64,000 bases of DNA from Paludibacter sp. (GTDB taxonomy: Bacteria > Bacteroidota > Bacteroidia > Bacteroidales > Paludibacteraceae): positions 124,001-188,000 of the forward strand of contig JAQTUE010000003.1 of assembly GCA_028710415.1 (NCBI GenBank), written 5' to 3'. A program made the translations under genes and the position numbers. Below the pieces are notes generated by a model. That model saw only the letters and a list, made by a program, of their open reading frames with translations. It was not told the DNA's origin and searched no databases. This document shows, piece by piece, positions 45,701 to 53,958 of this stretch (positions are counted from its first letter, which is position 1; the number at the start of each line of letters is the position of its first letter).

Positions 45701-46054
45701 GCAGTGTTAACCCGTTGGAGGCATGAGGGGGACAATACTCAAATCCCGAGGGCTCTTTACCAACTTGGATACAATACATTGGGATCAGACCGTTTTGTGG
45801 AGGATGCATCATTCATACGAATGAAAACATTAACATTGAAATATGATTTGCCGAGAAAGATGGTTCAAAAAATTGGTATACAAAGGTTGCAGGTTTATGT
45901 AACGGGTTATGATTTACTTACATTCACCAAATATATCGGACAGGATCCTGAAATAAATTTGTCCTATGTTGATAAATTGTATCCGGTTTATCTGGATGGT
46001 GCTCAAACTCCAAAACCACTTAGAATAGCATGTGGTTTTAATCTTAACTTATAA
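42794..46054 (+). CDS. SusC/RagA-family TonB-dependent transporter (first of two)
   Basis: 1086 residues. The signal peptide ends near residue 21 (SMAQ). A carboxypeptidase-regulatory-like domain (about 22-105, VITGTIKDSKDSGPLPGANI) comes before the plug (KLSMEGLESAGVANVTEALQ, PGSGSTIRIRGTSSLSASSE, VLKDAAATAVWGSKGANGVL), then a 22-strand beta-barrel ending in a terminal aromatic-rich strand. There is no N-terminal STN domain, so it is not coupled to an ECF/anti-sigma pair. It imports oligosaccharides across the outer membrane with the SusD partner that follows 12 bases later. Confidence 0.95.
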   Translation: MKIFRKYLTLFFVLIAVQSMAQTVITGTIKDSKDSGPLPGANIYVVNSSNRSLGGCIADLNGEFRLKIPNQKNLTITFSFVGYKSQSMKYTGQKTFDVSLDDAYVLNNVEVTAKKIERNSFGQTPKELVSATQKLSMEGLESAGVANVTEALQGAMANVDILTGADPGSGSTIRIRGTSSLSASSEPLFVVDGVPLPVNISSDFSFATANSEDYGQLLNISPSDIQSIEVLKDAAATAVWGSKGANGVLLFTTKKGSKGRTTFSYNSKYEYSKEGSSIPLLNANQYTSMVQDAIWNSINVVGQGSSQSTTLLGLLYNTKEIGFDPTWVNFKEYNQNTNWLNLITQPGLSLDNNLSISGGGDKADFRLSLDHLLQDGTTIGTKYQRFSASFNMRYKFSNKLDIEANYSFTRGIKDANYSDSYVDGSKVRGQALTKMPNMSPYTIGLDGNPTSEYFTPFSYFQGSFATNKLYNPVAMVNESQNRTTAISSRMIFNLHYNFFKGLDYFGVVGFNATGNNTQKYLPQSVTGESYINKYVNISSDGGSDVLFLTTENRLNFGKAITDNQRISLSAVWQTNDQTSSSYTSITTGNASAGLSDPIVGSNTQNYAGGSGRVMTRDVGGIVNAQYTVSDKYILNAGYRLEANSSLDVNSRWGGFPTIGAAWQLGDEDFIKKLKIISVAKIRANWGQSGNSPSGASPYVGTFSAIPNGYGEISAIQPVKIQLENLKFETITQTNLGVDVGFFDNRLNFTVDLYKKVTSNLLQKDIDLPTSTGYTTVAYYNSGKISNQGWEFRTDIDVIRKKDWKFSLNFNISQNKNQILDLPTNKQSVNYTFGNKNYAYKFVVGDPLGSFYGYKYKGVYQNVTETYAHDLNGNIINDINGTPVIMKNGSAKAYPGDAKYQDVNGDGVIDKNDIVYIGNSNPLFTGGGGFNVSYKGIALVASFQGRAGQKVINQAQMNDEYMYGTDNQSVAVLTRWRHEGDNTQIPRALYQLGYNTLGSDRFVEDASFIRMKTLTLKYDLPRKMVQKIGIQRLQVYVTGYDLLTFTKYIGQDPEINLSYVDKLYPVYLDGAQTPKPLRIACGFNLNL

Positions 46055-46066
46055 AAAAATACAGAT

Positions 46067-47554
46067 ATGAAAATAAATAAATTTTTAATATCAATGCTTA
46101 TTCTTTCATTATCATGTACATCGTGTAAAGATTATCTTTCGATATTACCAGAGAATAATCAAAGCAGTGCTCAATACTGGCAAAATAAAGAAGAAGTGGA
46201 AGCCGTTTTAGGGGCTGGCTATGTGAAACTAAGATCGAGCCAGGAGTATCTGTTTTTATGGGGTGAAGCAAGAGGGAATGGCATTTACTTAACCGGTAAC
46301 GGTTCTGAGGGTGAATTAGCTGCTCAAAAACTCCAGAATATGGACATACTCCCAACGAATGCTTTAGCTAAATGGGATCAGCTTTATACTGCTATCAATA
46401 TGGCAAATTCAGTTATAAAATATGGACCATCAGTAGTCGATAAAGATAAGTCTTTCAATATTAATGTCATGAATTCAGATTTGTCAGAAGCCTATTTTCA
46501 ACGGTCATTGGCTTATTTTTATCTGGTGCGTCTGTGGAAAGATGTACCATTTGTAAAAGAACCCTATGTGAATGATGCTGCGCCTTATGCTTTACCCAAA
46601 ACGGATGGAAATGAAATTTTGAAAAGTTGTCTGACTGACCTGACAGCAGCTCTGGAATCAGCAAAAGAGATTTTTCCGGAGAGTTCACTGACAAATCCCA
46701 TGAATACAAAAGGACGAGCAACAAAATGGGCCATCTATTCATTGATAGCGGATATAAACCTGTGGTTGGGGAATTATGATGAATCAGTTGCAGCTTGCGA
46801 TCATGTTATAAATTCAGGACGTGTTGGTTTAATCAGCGGATCGTTATGGTTTACAAACTTCTTTCCGGGAAACAGCAATGAAAGTATTTTTGAATTACAA
46901 TTCAGCAAGCCATTGTCACAAACAAATTCATTTATTTCCTGGTTTGACACAAACAACTATTATAATATATCTCCATACACTCAGTCATTATTTGAATCGA
47001 GTGAACTGGACCTGAGAGGATTAAACGCATCATATATCCCAACAGGAAAAATCTGGAAATATATAGGTATAAATCCTGATGGATCTACAAAACGAAACAG
47101 TACATTGCAAAATGACCAGAACTGGATTATTTATCGCCTGGCAGATATTTATTTAATGGAAGCTGAAGCATACATAATGAAAGGAACAGAATCAGAAATG
47201 AATACCGGGTTAGGGTTTATCAATGCAGTCAGAAACAGGGCAGGTATTTCGCCGGTAACAGGGAGCTCTGATCAGATAAATATGATGACTTTATTATTGG
47301 AAGAACGTCAACGGGAATTCTTTGCTGAAGGAAAAAACTGGTTCGACTTATTGAGAGTTGGAAGAAGATCGGGTACAGGATTTAAAGATTTATTTATTAA
47401 TCAGGTATTGCAGGTAGCATCTGCAAACAATATCGGTATGCTTAGAGCGAAACTTGGAGATTCTAATTCGTGGTATTTACCAATTCATGCCGATGAACTA
47501 AGTGCTAACCCTGATTTGGTCCAAAATCCATATTACAACAATTTAGGTAACTAA
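46067..47554 (+). CDS. SusD/RagB-family surface glycan-binding lipoprotein (first of two)
   Basis: 495 residues. Lipobox SCTSC with Cys20. The SusD TPR scaffold shows YWQNKEEVEAVLGAGYVKLR, AYFQRSLAYFYLVRLWKDVP, RATKWAIYSLIADINLWLGN and the C-terminal signatures DWIIYRLADIYLMEAEA-type (NWIIYRLADIYLMEAEA), VRNRAGI and ERQREFFAEGKNWFDLLR. It acts as the lid of the preceding SusC channel. Next gene is a FAS1 lipoprotein 17 bases on. Confidence 0.95.
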   Translation: MKINKFLISMLILSLSCTSCKDYLSILPENNQSSAQYWQNKEEVEAVLGAGYVKLRSSQEYLFLWGEARGNGIYLTGNGSEGELAAQKLQNMDILPTNALAKWDQLYTAINMANSVIKYGPSVVDKDKSFNINVMNSDLSEAYFQRSLAYFYLVRLWKDVPFVKEPYVNDAAPYALPKTDGNEILKSCLTDLTAALESAKEIFPESSLTNPMNTKGRATKWAIYSLIADINLWLGNYDESVAACDHVINSGRVGLISGSLWFTNFFPGNSNESIFELQFSKPLSQTNSFISWFDTNNYYNISPYTQSLFESSELDLRGLNASYIPTGKIWKYIGINPDGSTKRNSTLQNDQNWIIYRLADIYLMEAEAYIMKGTESEMNTGLGFINAVRNRAGISPVTGSSDQINMMTLLLEERQREFFAEGKNWFDLLRVGRRSGTGFKDLFINQVLQVASANNIGMLRAKLGDSNSWYLPIHADELSANPDLVQNPYYNNLGN

Positions 47555-47571
47555 CAAATTGAAATATCAAA

Positions 47572-49158
47572 ATGAAAAAATTAATAAACTTATTAATCTT
47601 ATCAACAGTCATATTTTGTTCCTGTACAGATCCATTTGACAACAGTACGTATTCTACTACTGCCGCAAATCTTCCTGCTGCAACTTATATGGAAAAAACG
47701 GATTCTTTAAAGGTTTCGTTGTGGGTTGATTTACTTAAATATACTGATTTATTCAACACGATAAATCTACAGGCCAGTTATACCTGTTTTGTGCCGAGTA
47801 ATAATGCCATGCAAGCTTATTTGGCATTAAAAGGAGTCACTTCAGTGAACCAATTGAATAAAGACGATGCCAGGTTGTTGGTACGCTATCATACCATCAA
47901 AGGAGCATTATACAGTTCTGTTGATTTTACAGATGGTGTCATGCCGGATACTACCGCTACCGGGGACTATCTGAGCTCTGCCTTTATACCAACAAGCGGG
48001 GCAATTCAAATAAATATGGAATCATCGATCTCGAAGACAATTAAAGTAACGAATGGGTATATCCATATTCTCGATAAAGTACTGACTCCTGTGACAGAAA
48101 CAATTTGGGATAAAATGCAAGCTCCTGAATTTTCAATTTTCAAACAGGCAATTGAAGCAACCGGATTCAAAAACATACTTAATACTGTGATTACCGTTGA
48201 TACAATGGCTGGTTATCTTGTTCATAAATACCGGTATACATTATTTGCAGTTCCGAATGATGTTTTCATTGCGAACAATATTACGGATTTGAATTCTTTG
48301 GTAATTTATTTGAATGCAGGTAGTGATTATACTTCTCCGCAAAACGCACTCAGCAATTATGTTGCTTATCACCTTTTAAACCAGCAGGTTTCTTATTCTG
48401 ACTTGTCTGCATTTAGTCTAAATGATACAGTACGTTCAAAAAATATGAGTACAATGGCTCCAAATCAATTGATTAACATTAAAGATGTATCCAAGGTGCT
48501 CAATATTAATTATGATGCTACAACACTGACTGGAGTTAAATTAGTGCAATTGAATCGAAATTGTAAGAATGGAGTCATGCACGTGGTAGATGGGTTAATG
48601 CCGGTAAAGTCACCTAAGCCCAATAAAATACAGTGGGAATTAACGGATTTCCCTCAATTAGCATCAATAATTCCAAATTACAGGGTTGCATCAGGCACTT
48701 CCAATTACTTATATTATTTTTCACCTACAGCCTTGACCTGTTACAATTGGCTTTCAGTACCCGAATCAAAAGTAGGATTGTATTATGAAATATCCAATAA
48801 AAATGATGCCGTCAGGATCAAAGCAATACATTCGGATTATCTGGTTCTCTCATTAGGAATGTTTGGGTGGGTAGAAATGCAGTCACCTGCCATCGTTGCA
48901 GGTAAATACAATGTTTTCATTGAACATTTCAATCCTAAAAATGCTGTGTTACAAGGGAAACTATCCTTTATCCTGGATGGAGCATTTGTTGGGAGTCAGA
49001 TTACAACCATCGGTTCATCTGCAAAAGCAGATGCATTCCTAAAAACGTTAATCGGAACAGTGACTTTTACTTCCACGACAACACATAAATTAAGAATTTT
49101 GGCAGGTGATACTTACGAGTCTACATTAGATTGTTTGACATTTGAACCAACAAAATAA
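47572..49158 (+). CDS. FAS1 domain lipoprotein (second in the operon)
   Basis: 528 residues. Lipobox FCSC with Cys18. Two FAS1 domains: about 30-185 (VDLLKYTDLFNTINL, YTCFVPSNNAMQAYLALKG, VTNGYIHILDKVLTPV) and about 190-345 (FSIFKQAIEATGFKNIL, TLFAVPNDVFIANN, CKNGVMHVVDGLMPVK). The C-terminal ~170 residues have a beta-sandwich character (KYNVFIEHFNPKNAVLQGKL, HKLRILAGDTYESTLDCLTF) and may bind glycan. Surface lipoprotein serving the SusCD transporter (inference). Confidence 0.85.
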   Translation: MKKLINLLILSTVIFCSCTDPFDNSTYSTTAANLPAATYMEKTDSLKVSLWVDLLKYTDLFNTINLQASYTCFVPSNNAMQAYLALKGVTSVNQLNKDDARLLVRYHTIKGALYSSVDFTDGVMPDTTATGDYLSSAFIPTSGAIQINMESSISKTIKVTNGYIHILDKVLTPVTETIWDKMQAPEFSIFKQAIEATGFKNILNTVITVDTMAGYLVHKYRYTLFAVPNDVFIANNITDLNSLVIYLNAGSDYTSPQNALSNYVAYHLLNQQVSYSDLSAFSLNDTVRSKNMSTMAPNQLINIKDVSKVLNINYDATTLTGVKLVQLNRNCKNGVMHVVDGLMPVKSPKPNKIQWELTDFPQLASIIPNYRVASGTSNYLYYFSPTALTCYNWLSVPESKVGLYYEISNKNDAVRIKAIHSDYLVLSLGMFGWVEMQSPAIVAGKYNVFIEHFNPKNAVLQGKLSFILDGAFVGSQITTIGSSAKADAFLKTLIGTVTFTSTTTHKLRILAGDTYESTLDCLTFEPTK

Positions 49159-49169
49159 AAGAAGCCGAT

Positions 49170-50789
49170 ATGAAAAAGATATATATATTAATTGCATTAG
49201 CTGCATTTGTCTTCTCATCGTGTAATGATAAATGGTCAGAATACTATTTTGGGGCGCCAAAAGGTGAGGTTCAACTCTCAATAACCATTACAGAGTTTTT
49301 CAATGGTCATCCGGAGTATTCGAAATATTATGAAATGCTAAAGAAAACCGGATTGGACAAAGAACTTACGAAAGACCAGCAAATTACAATTTGGGTGGTT
49401 AAAAATGAGGGCATGGATGTTTCCGGAATTACTGACACTGATACCTTGCGTATGAAATATCATATGAACTATTTGCCACTATTACAATCTGATTTAAAAA
49501 GTGGATTAAGGGTTCGTTCATTGAATGGCATCTATTTTCAAATTACAAAAAATACTGATGGCTTATTTGCTAATAATTCTCAAATAACAAAGTCGTTCCG
49601 TTTAAATAATGGTGTAGTACATGAACTTAATTCATTGATGAAATCAAAGATTAACATGTATGATTATTTAAAACAATTAGGGTCGGATTATTCTATCATT
49701 CGTGATTCAATTTTTAAATACAATGTTCAATTATTTGACAGGGCAAATTCAATACCCGTTAGCGTTGATAAAACAGGAAATACGGTTTATGACTCTGTTT
49801 TTTATGTTTCAAACCCACTGTTTGCTACAGTGCCTTTCAATTCGGAATTCAGTCAGTTTACTGCATTTTTACCAAACAATCAAGTAATTACCAATTGTTT
49901 TAATGAGCTGAATGCCCAGTATCAAAAAATGGGAAAAGTTGTTTCGAAAAGTGATACCATTTTAGCATTTACGTGGATTAAACAAGCCATGTTCTATAAT
50001 GGAACATTGACTCAAACAAATTTAAGTGCAATTGATATCAACTCTGCATTTGGCAAGGTATGGCGTACAACGATTCAACAATTGGATTTAAATAATCCTG
50101 TAGAACTAAGTAATGGAAGACTCTTTAATGTTACAAAAATTAAAATTCCAAACAATGTGATCATTACTAAGATAAAATCATTGGTAGAATATTGGGAATA
50201 TCAGGAGAAAGTGTATCCTGATCCGGCAGATCTTTATGTTTTCAAAGGTATGGTTGGAACTCCCTCTACATTTGTTGATTCGGCAACTCCAAAACCAGCT
50301 GTACTTCCTAACTACATTACGTTAAACATATCCGGAAATACTGCTACTACCGATGAGTTTTCCATGGAATTTCCACCGTTGGAAAAATATGTTGAAAATG
50401 GAGTGACTAAAGTCAGGGTCATGGAAGTTCCAACCGGAGAATATAATCTGTATATGGGCTTTCACAGTGCCGGGCATCCGTTTGTAGATATCTTTTTTAA
50501 TGATGTGCAGGTCAATACACAAGGTACAATTGCAGTCGATCTATCGACTCCATGGAACTTTGACCGTGTCAATGAAACTGATAAAGATTTAAATCCAATA
50601 AGTGGGATCGCGAAATGGGATGGCCTTGGTGGACCAGTTGGTGTAGTTCATGTAGTAAGGGCTGATGGAGAAGCAGGCCTGGCTTCTTTCAGAATTAAAG
50701 TTAAATTTAACGCGCTCGAAGCTGCCGGAGGAGTCAAGAGTCTTCGTGTCTACCATTGGGCTTTGAAACCAACTGCAAACAATTATTAA
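49170..50789 (+). CDS. FAS1-like lipoprotein (third in the operon)
   Basis: 539 residues. Lipobox FSSC with Cys18, then KWSEYYFG. A diverged pair of FAS1-like domains is suggested by KYYEMLKKTGLDKEL, QITIWVVKNEGMDVSG, FRLNNGVVHELNSLMKSKI, and later FTAFLPNNQVITNC with LSNGRLFNVTKIKIP. The C-terminal domain (from about 370) has GEYNLYMGFHSAGHPFVDIF and SLRVYHWALKP, like the C-terminal domain of the preceding FAS1 protein. Its end lies 11 bases before the second susC start. Probably a surface glycan-binding lipoprotein. Confidence 0.78.
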   Translation: MKKIYILIALAAFVFSSCNDKWSEYYFGAPKGEVQLSITITEFFNGHPEYSKYYEMLKKTGLDKELTKDQQITIWVVKNEGMDVSGITDTDTLRMKYHMNYLPLLQSDLKSGLRVRSLNGIYFQITKNTDGLFANNSQITKSFRLNNGVVHELNSLMKSKINMYDYLKQLGSDYSIIRDSIFKYNVQLFDRANSIPVSVDKTGNTVYDSVFYVSNPLFATVPFNSEFSQFTAFLPNNQVITNCFNELNAQYQKMGKVVSKSDTILAFTWIKQAMFYNGTLTQTNLSAIDINSAFGKVWRTTIQQLDLNNPVELSNGRLFNVTKIKIPNNVIITKIKSLVEYWEYQEKVYPDPADLYVFKGMVGTPSTFVDSATPKPAVLPNYITLNISGNTATTDEFSMEFPPLEKYVENGVTKVRVMEVPTGEYNLYMGFHSAGHPFVDIFFNDVQVNTQGTIAVDLSTPWNFDRVNETDKDLNPISGIAKWDGLGGPVGVVHVVRADGEAGLASFRIKVKFNALEAAGGVKSLRVYHWALKPTANNY

Positions 50790-50800
50790 TCGAAAAATCT

Positions 50801-53800
50801 ATGTACAGTATGAATAAGTATAAAATTATAACACTTACATTTACACTGATTATCAGTTGTATTTCAGTTTTTGGACAAAAAGATTCTATTAAATTGGAAG
50901 GATTGGTGGTTGACCCTTTTAAAAACTCACCGATAGAAGGTGCTATTGTAAGTGTTTCAGGTCACGAGCCTTCTTTAAAAACAGATAAAGATGGAAAATT
51001 CTTTGTAAAATTAGTTTCAGGCAAGGGATTAATCAGTGTCTGGTACCCCGGATACTATACCAATTTGCAACCAATTGCCAACCGGACTAAGATTAAGTTT
51101 GTTTTGATTTCTGAGAATAAACCAGGGTATTCGGATAATATGCTTTTACCTTTTAAAGGGCTGACTAATATCCGGGAGAAACAGACCAATCTTTATTCAA
51201 TTCAAAAGAGTGATATCAATCTGAATAAAACAGAAGTAACCCAGGCATTTAATAATATTCCCGGACTACAGGTAATTGGTAAGAGTGGAATGCCCGGTGA
51301 AGGAAATTATTTTAGTTTGAGAGGGATTAATACGATTTCGGCCAATTCTTCGCCATTAGTTGTTATCAATGGAGTGCCCTATATGCCAAATATGCATGAG
51401 TCAGGAATTATAGGCGGATTCTCCAAGGATGCTTTGGGGGCACTTAATCCTCAGGATATACAAAATATCACCGTTCTAAAAGGTGCAGATGCTACTATGT
51501 ATGGCTCTTTAGGTTCAAATGGTGTGATCATGATTGAAACTGATAAAGCAGTCGATTTAGATACTAAAGTTGAATTTATTGGTCAATATGGAATTGACAT
51601 GAATCAATCAACTTTACCTGTTATGGGAGTAAAGGATTATAAAAGTTATATTGGCAATGAAGCTCTGACTAAATACGATGACATGGCAAACGTATTAAGT
51701 AAATTTCCTTTCCTGATAGATGATCCTACTTATTACTATAATTTTAAATACAATAACAACACGAACTGGCAAAAACAAATTTATTCACCGGGTCTAACGA
51801 CTGATAATGTCTTAAAGATAAAAGGGGGTGATGCAGTTGCCAAATATGACTTGTCAATTGGGTACAAAAAGAAGACAGGACAATTAAAAGGTACAGACTA
51901 TAACAGGTACTATACCCGAATTAATTCAGACGTAAATTTGAGTAGAAAAGTATCGTTCTTTTCAGCAATTTCTATGGCATATCAAAATAATAATGTTCAG
52001 GAACAGGGAATAGTTCCGGAAACGAATCCTATTTTGGCAGCTATGAAAAAAGGTCCGATATTTTCCCCATTTGAAAAGGATGCATCCAATAATTTGCTCC
52101 CAAATTATGCAACTATTCGTGATGCAGACGGTAATTTAATTGAAAACAACATGGTCAGTAATCCGTTAGCAATCGTAAATTCAGTTGTTGCTAAGGAACA
52201 TTCATACGATATTCAAATTAATGCAGGTTTAAATTATAAAATTTCAGATTATTTTAGTTTGAAAGGGCAGGTAGGTTTATATTATTATTTAAGCCGTGAA
52301 GATTTATTTGTTCCCGGTGTCACCGATCAGACAGTAATGCCACTGACAAATCAACTTGCCATCAATACAGTCCGTTCTGCACAAGCTATTACCTACAATA
52401 CGTATTATAATCTGAATGCTAATTATAACAGGACATTTAATAGCATTCATACATTCAAGGCTTCAATAGGTGCCCAGGTAGCAATGAACAGTGACCTGTA
52501 TGATGCCGGGACAGGTTATAATACAGCAAACGATTTTTATAAAACATTGAATAATGTAAGTTCAAATGGCCGGACATACTTTGGGTATAACGATATCTGG
52601 AATTGGATGAACTATAATGCCAATGCCCAATATATTTATAACCATCAAATTGCGTTGGGAGCAAGCCTTTCGGTTGATGGTTCATCAACAACAGGACCAG
52701 ATGCCCAACAGATGCAGGTTTACCCGGCAATAAATGTTGCCTGGTTAGCAAAAAATTCAATCTTGAAAGATATAGATCAAATTAATAAATTGACATTTCG
52801 TGCAGAATATGTTACGACAGGGAATAGCCGGTTTTCTTCCACATTGAGTAAATATGGATATGTAAATAAAGTTTTTCAACAACTTTCAGGTCTTACCCGT
52901 GCTGGAATTCCGAATACCAATATCGTTCCGGAATTAAACAAGACTCTTGGATTCGGATTTGACTTGTCAATGTTAAACAATCGATTGGATTTGACATTTG
53001 ATTATTTTAATACGACTAACAGTAATCTGATCATGCCAATTTCCATTTCTTCAGCATATGGGTTTAATTATTTATACAGCAATGTAGCTTCAACCCGGAA
53101 TAGCGGAATTGAAACAGGGGTGCAATTTGCAGTAATCCAAACTAAAAATTTAAAATGGAATGTAGGCGGAACTTTTACACTTAACAAAAACAAGGTGTTA
53201 TCATTGGGTAATCAGGATAACCTGAAACTCTCCATGGATGATGGTTCTGCTATTATCACCGAAGTTGGCAAACAGACGTATTGTTTTTACGGATACCAGA
53301 CTCAAGGTGTTTTCGCAACAACGCAAGAAGCAGCTATTGCAGGTTTAAATGGAACTGCACCATTGACGAATGCTGTTGGTAAAGCTTATCAGGCCGGTGA
53401 TATGCATTTTGTTGATCAAAACCACGATGGAGTAATCGATGATCGTGATAAAGTAAATCTAGGCAGTGCAGATCCGACTTTCTTCGGGAACTTTAATACA
53501 TCACTTCAATATAAGAATTTTGAATTAACAGCAAATTTTGCTTATAGTGTTGGGAACAAAATGTACAATGCGACCCGTAGAAATCTTGAGTCAATGAGTG
53601 ATTTTAGCAATCAAATGATTTCAGTAAACAGGCGTTGGATGAGTGAAGGACAAATTACAGATATTCCCCGGGCAGCCTATGGCGATCCAATGGGAAACAG
53701 TAGTTTCTCAGATCGTTGGATTGAAAATGCATCTTTCTTAAAACTTAAGGAGGTAATGTTAAGTTATAAATTTAATTTTATGTCTGGTACAACAGTATTT

Positions 53801-53950
53801 ATTGCGGGTGAAAACTTATTGACCTTCACCAATTATCTGGGCATGGATCCTGAGAATATGTTTTCATATGATGCCTCATTAAGGGGATTTGATTATGCAA
53901 AAGTTGCTCTGCCACGTTCAATTAAATTAGGTTTCAAACTTCAGTTATAA
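50801..53950 (+). CDS. SusC/RagA-family TonB-dependent transporter (second of two)
   Basis: 1049 residues from the ATG at 50801 (50810 is possible; an in-frame start at 50756 would overlap the preceding gene and lacks a signal peptide). Signal peptide ending SVFGQ, carboxypeptidase-regulatory-like domain (LEGLVVDPFKNSPIEGAIVS), plug (QAFNNIPGLQVIGKSGMPGE, YFSLRGINTISANSSPLVVI, VLKGADATMYGSLGSNGVIM) and a long barrel. No STN domain. It differs strongly from the first SusC in the plug and barrel, so it probably takes a different oligosaccharide. Paired with the SusD gene eight bases downstream. Confidence 0.94.
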   Translation: MYSMNKYKIITLTFTLIISCISVFGQKDSIKLEGLVVDPFKNSPIEGAIVSVSGHEPSLKTDKDGKFFVKLVSGKGLISVWYPGYYTNLQPIANRTKIKFVLISENKPGYSDNMLLPFKGLTNIREKQTNLYSIQKSDINLNKTEVTQAFNNIPGLQVIGKSGMPGEGNYFSLRGINTISANSSPLVVINGVPYMPNMHESGIIGGFSKDALGALNPQDIQNITVLKGADATMYGSLGSNGVIMIETDKAVDLDTKVEFIGQYGIDMNQSTLPVMGVKDYKSYIGNEALTKYDDMANVLSKFPFLIDDPTYYYNFKYNNNTNWQKQIYSPGLTTDNVLKIKGGDAVAKYDLSIGYKKKTGQLKGTDYNRYYTRINSDVNLSRKVSFFSAISMAYQNNNVQEQGIVPETNPILAAMKKGPIFSPFEKDASNNLLPNYATIRDADGNLIENNMVSNPLAIVNSVVAKEHSYDIQINAGLNYKISDYFSLKGQVGLYYYLSREDLFVPGVTDQTVMPLTNQLAINTVRSAQAITYNTYYNLNANYNRTFNSIHTFKASIGAQVAMNSDLYDAGTGYNTANDFYKTLNNVSSNGRTYFGYNDIWNWMNYNANAQYIYNHQIALGASLSVDGSSTTGPDAQQMQVYPAINVAWLAKNSILKDIDQINKLTFRAEYVTTGNSRFSSTLSKYGYVNKVFQQLSGLTRAGIPNTNIVPELNKTLGFGFDLSMLNNRLDLTFDYFNTTNSNLIMPISISSAYGFNYLYSNVASTRNSGIETGVQFAVIQTKNLKWNVGGTFTLNKNKVLSLGNQDNLKLSMDDGSAIITEVGKQTYCFYGYQTQGVFATTQEAAIAGLNGTAPLTNAVGKAYQAGDMHFVDQNHDGVIDDRDKVNLGSADPTFFGNFNTSLQYKNFELTANFAYSVGNKMYNATRRNLESMSDFSNQMISVNRRWMSEGQITDIPRAAYGDPMGNSSFSDRWIENASFLKLKEVMLSYKFNFMSGTTVFIAGENLLTFTNYLGMDPENMFSYDASLRGFDYAKVALPRSIKLGFKLQL

Positions 53951-53958
53951 TAAGATAT

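Noticed and set aside
50756-50800. N-terminal extension of the second SusC
   Set aside because: It overlaps the end of the preceding gene and would displace the signal peptide from the start.
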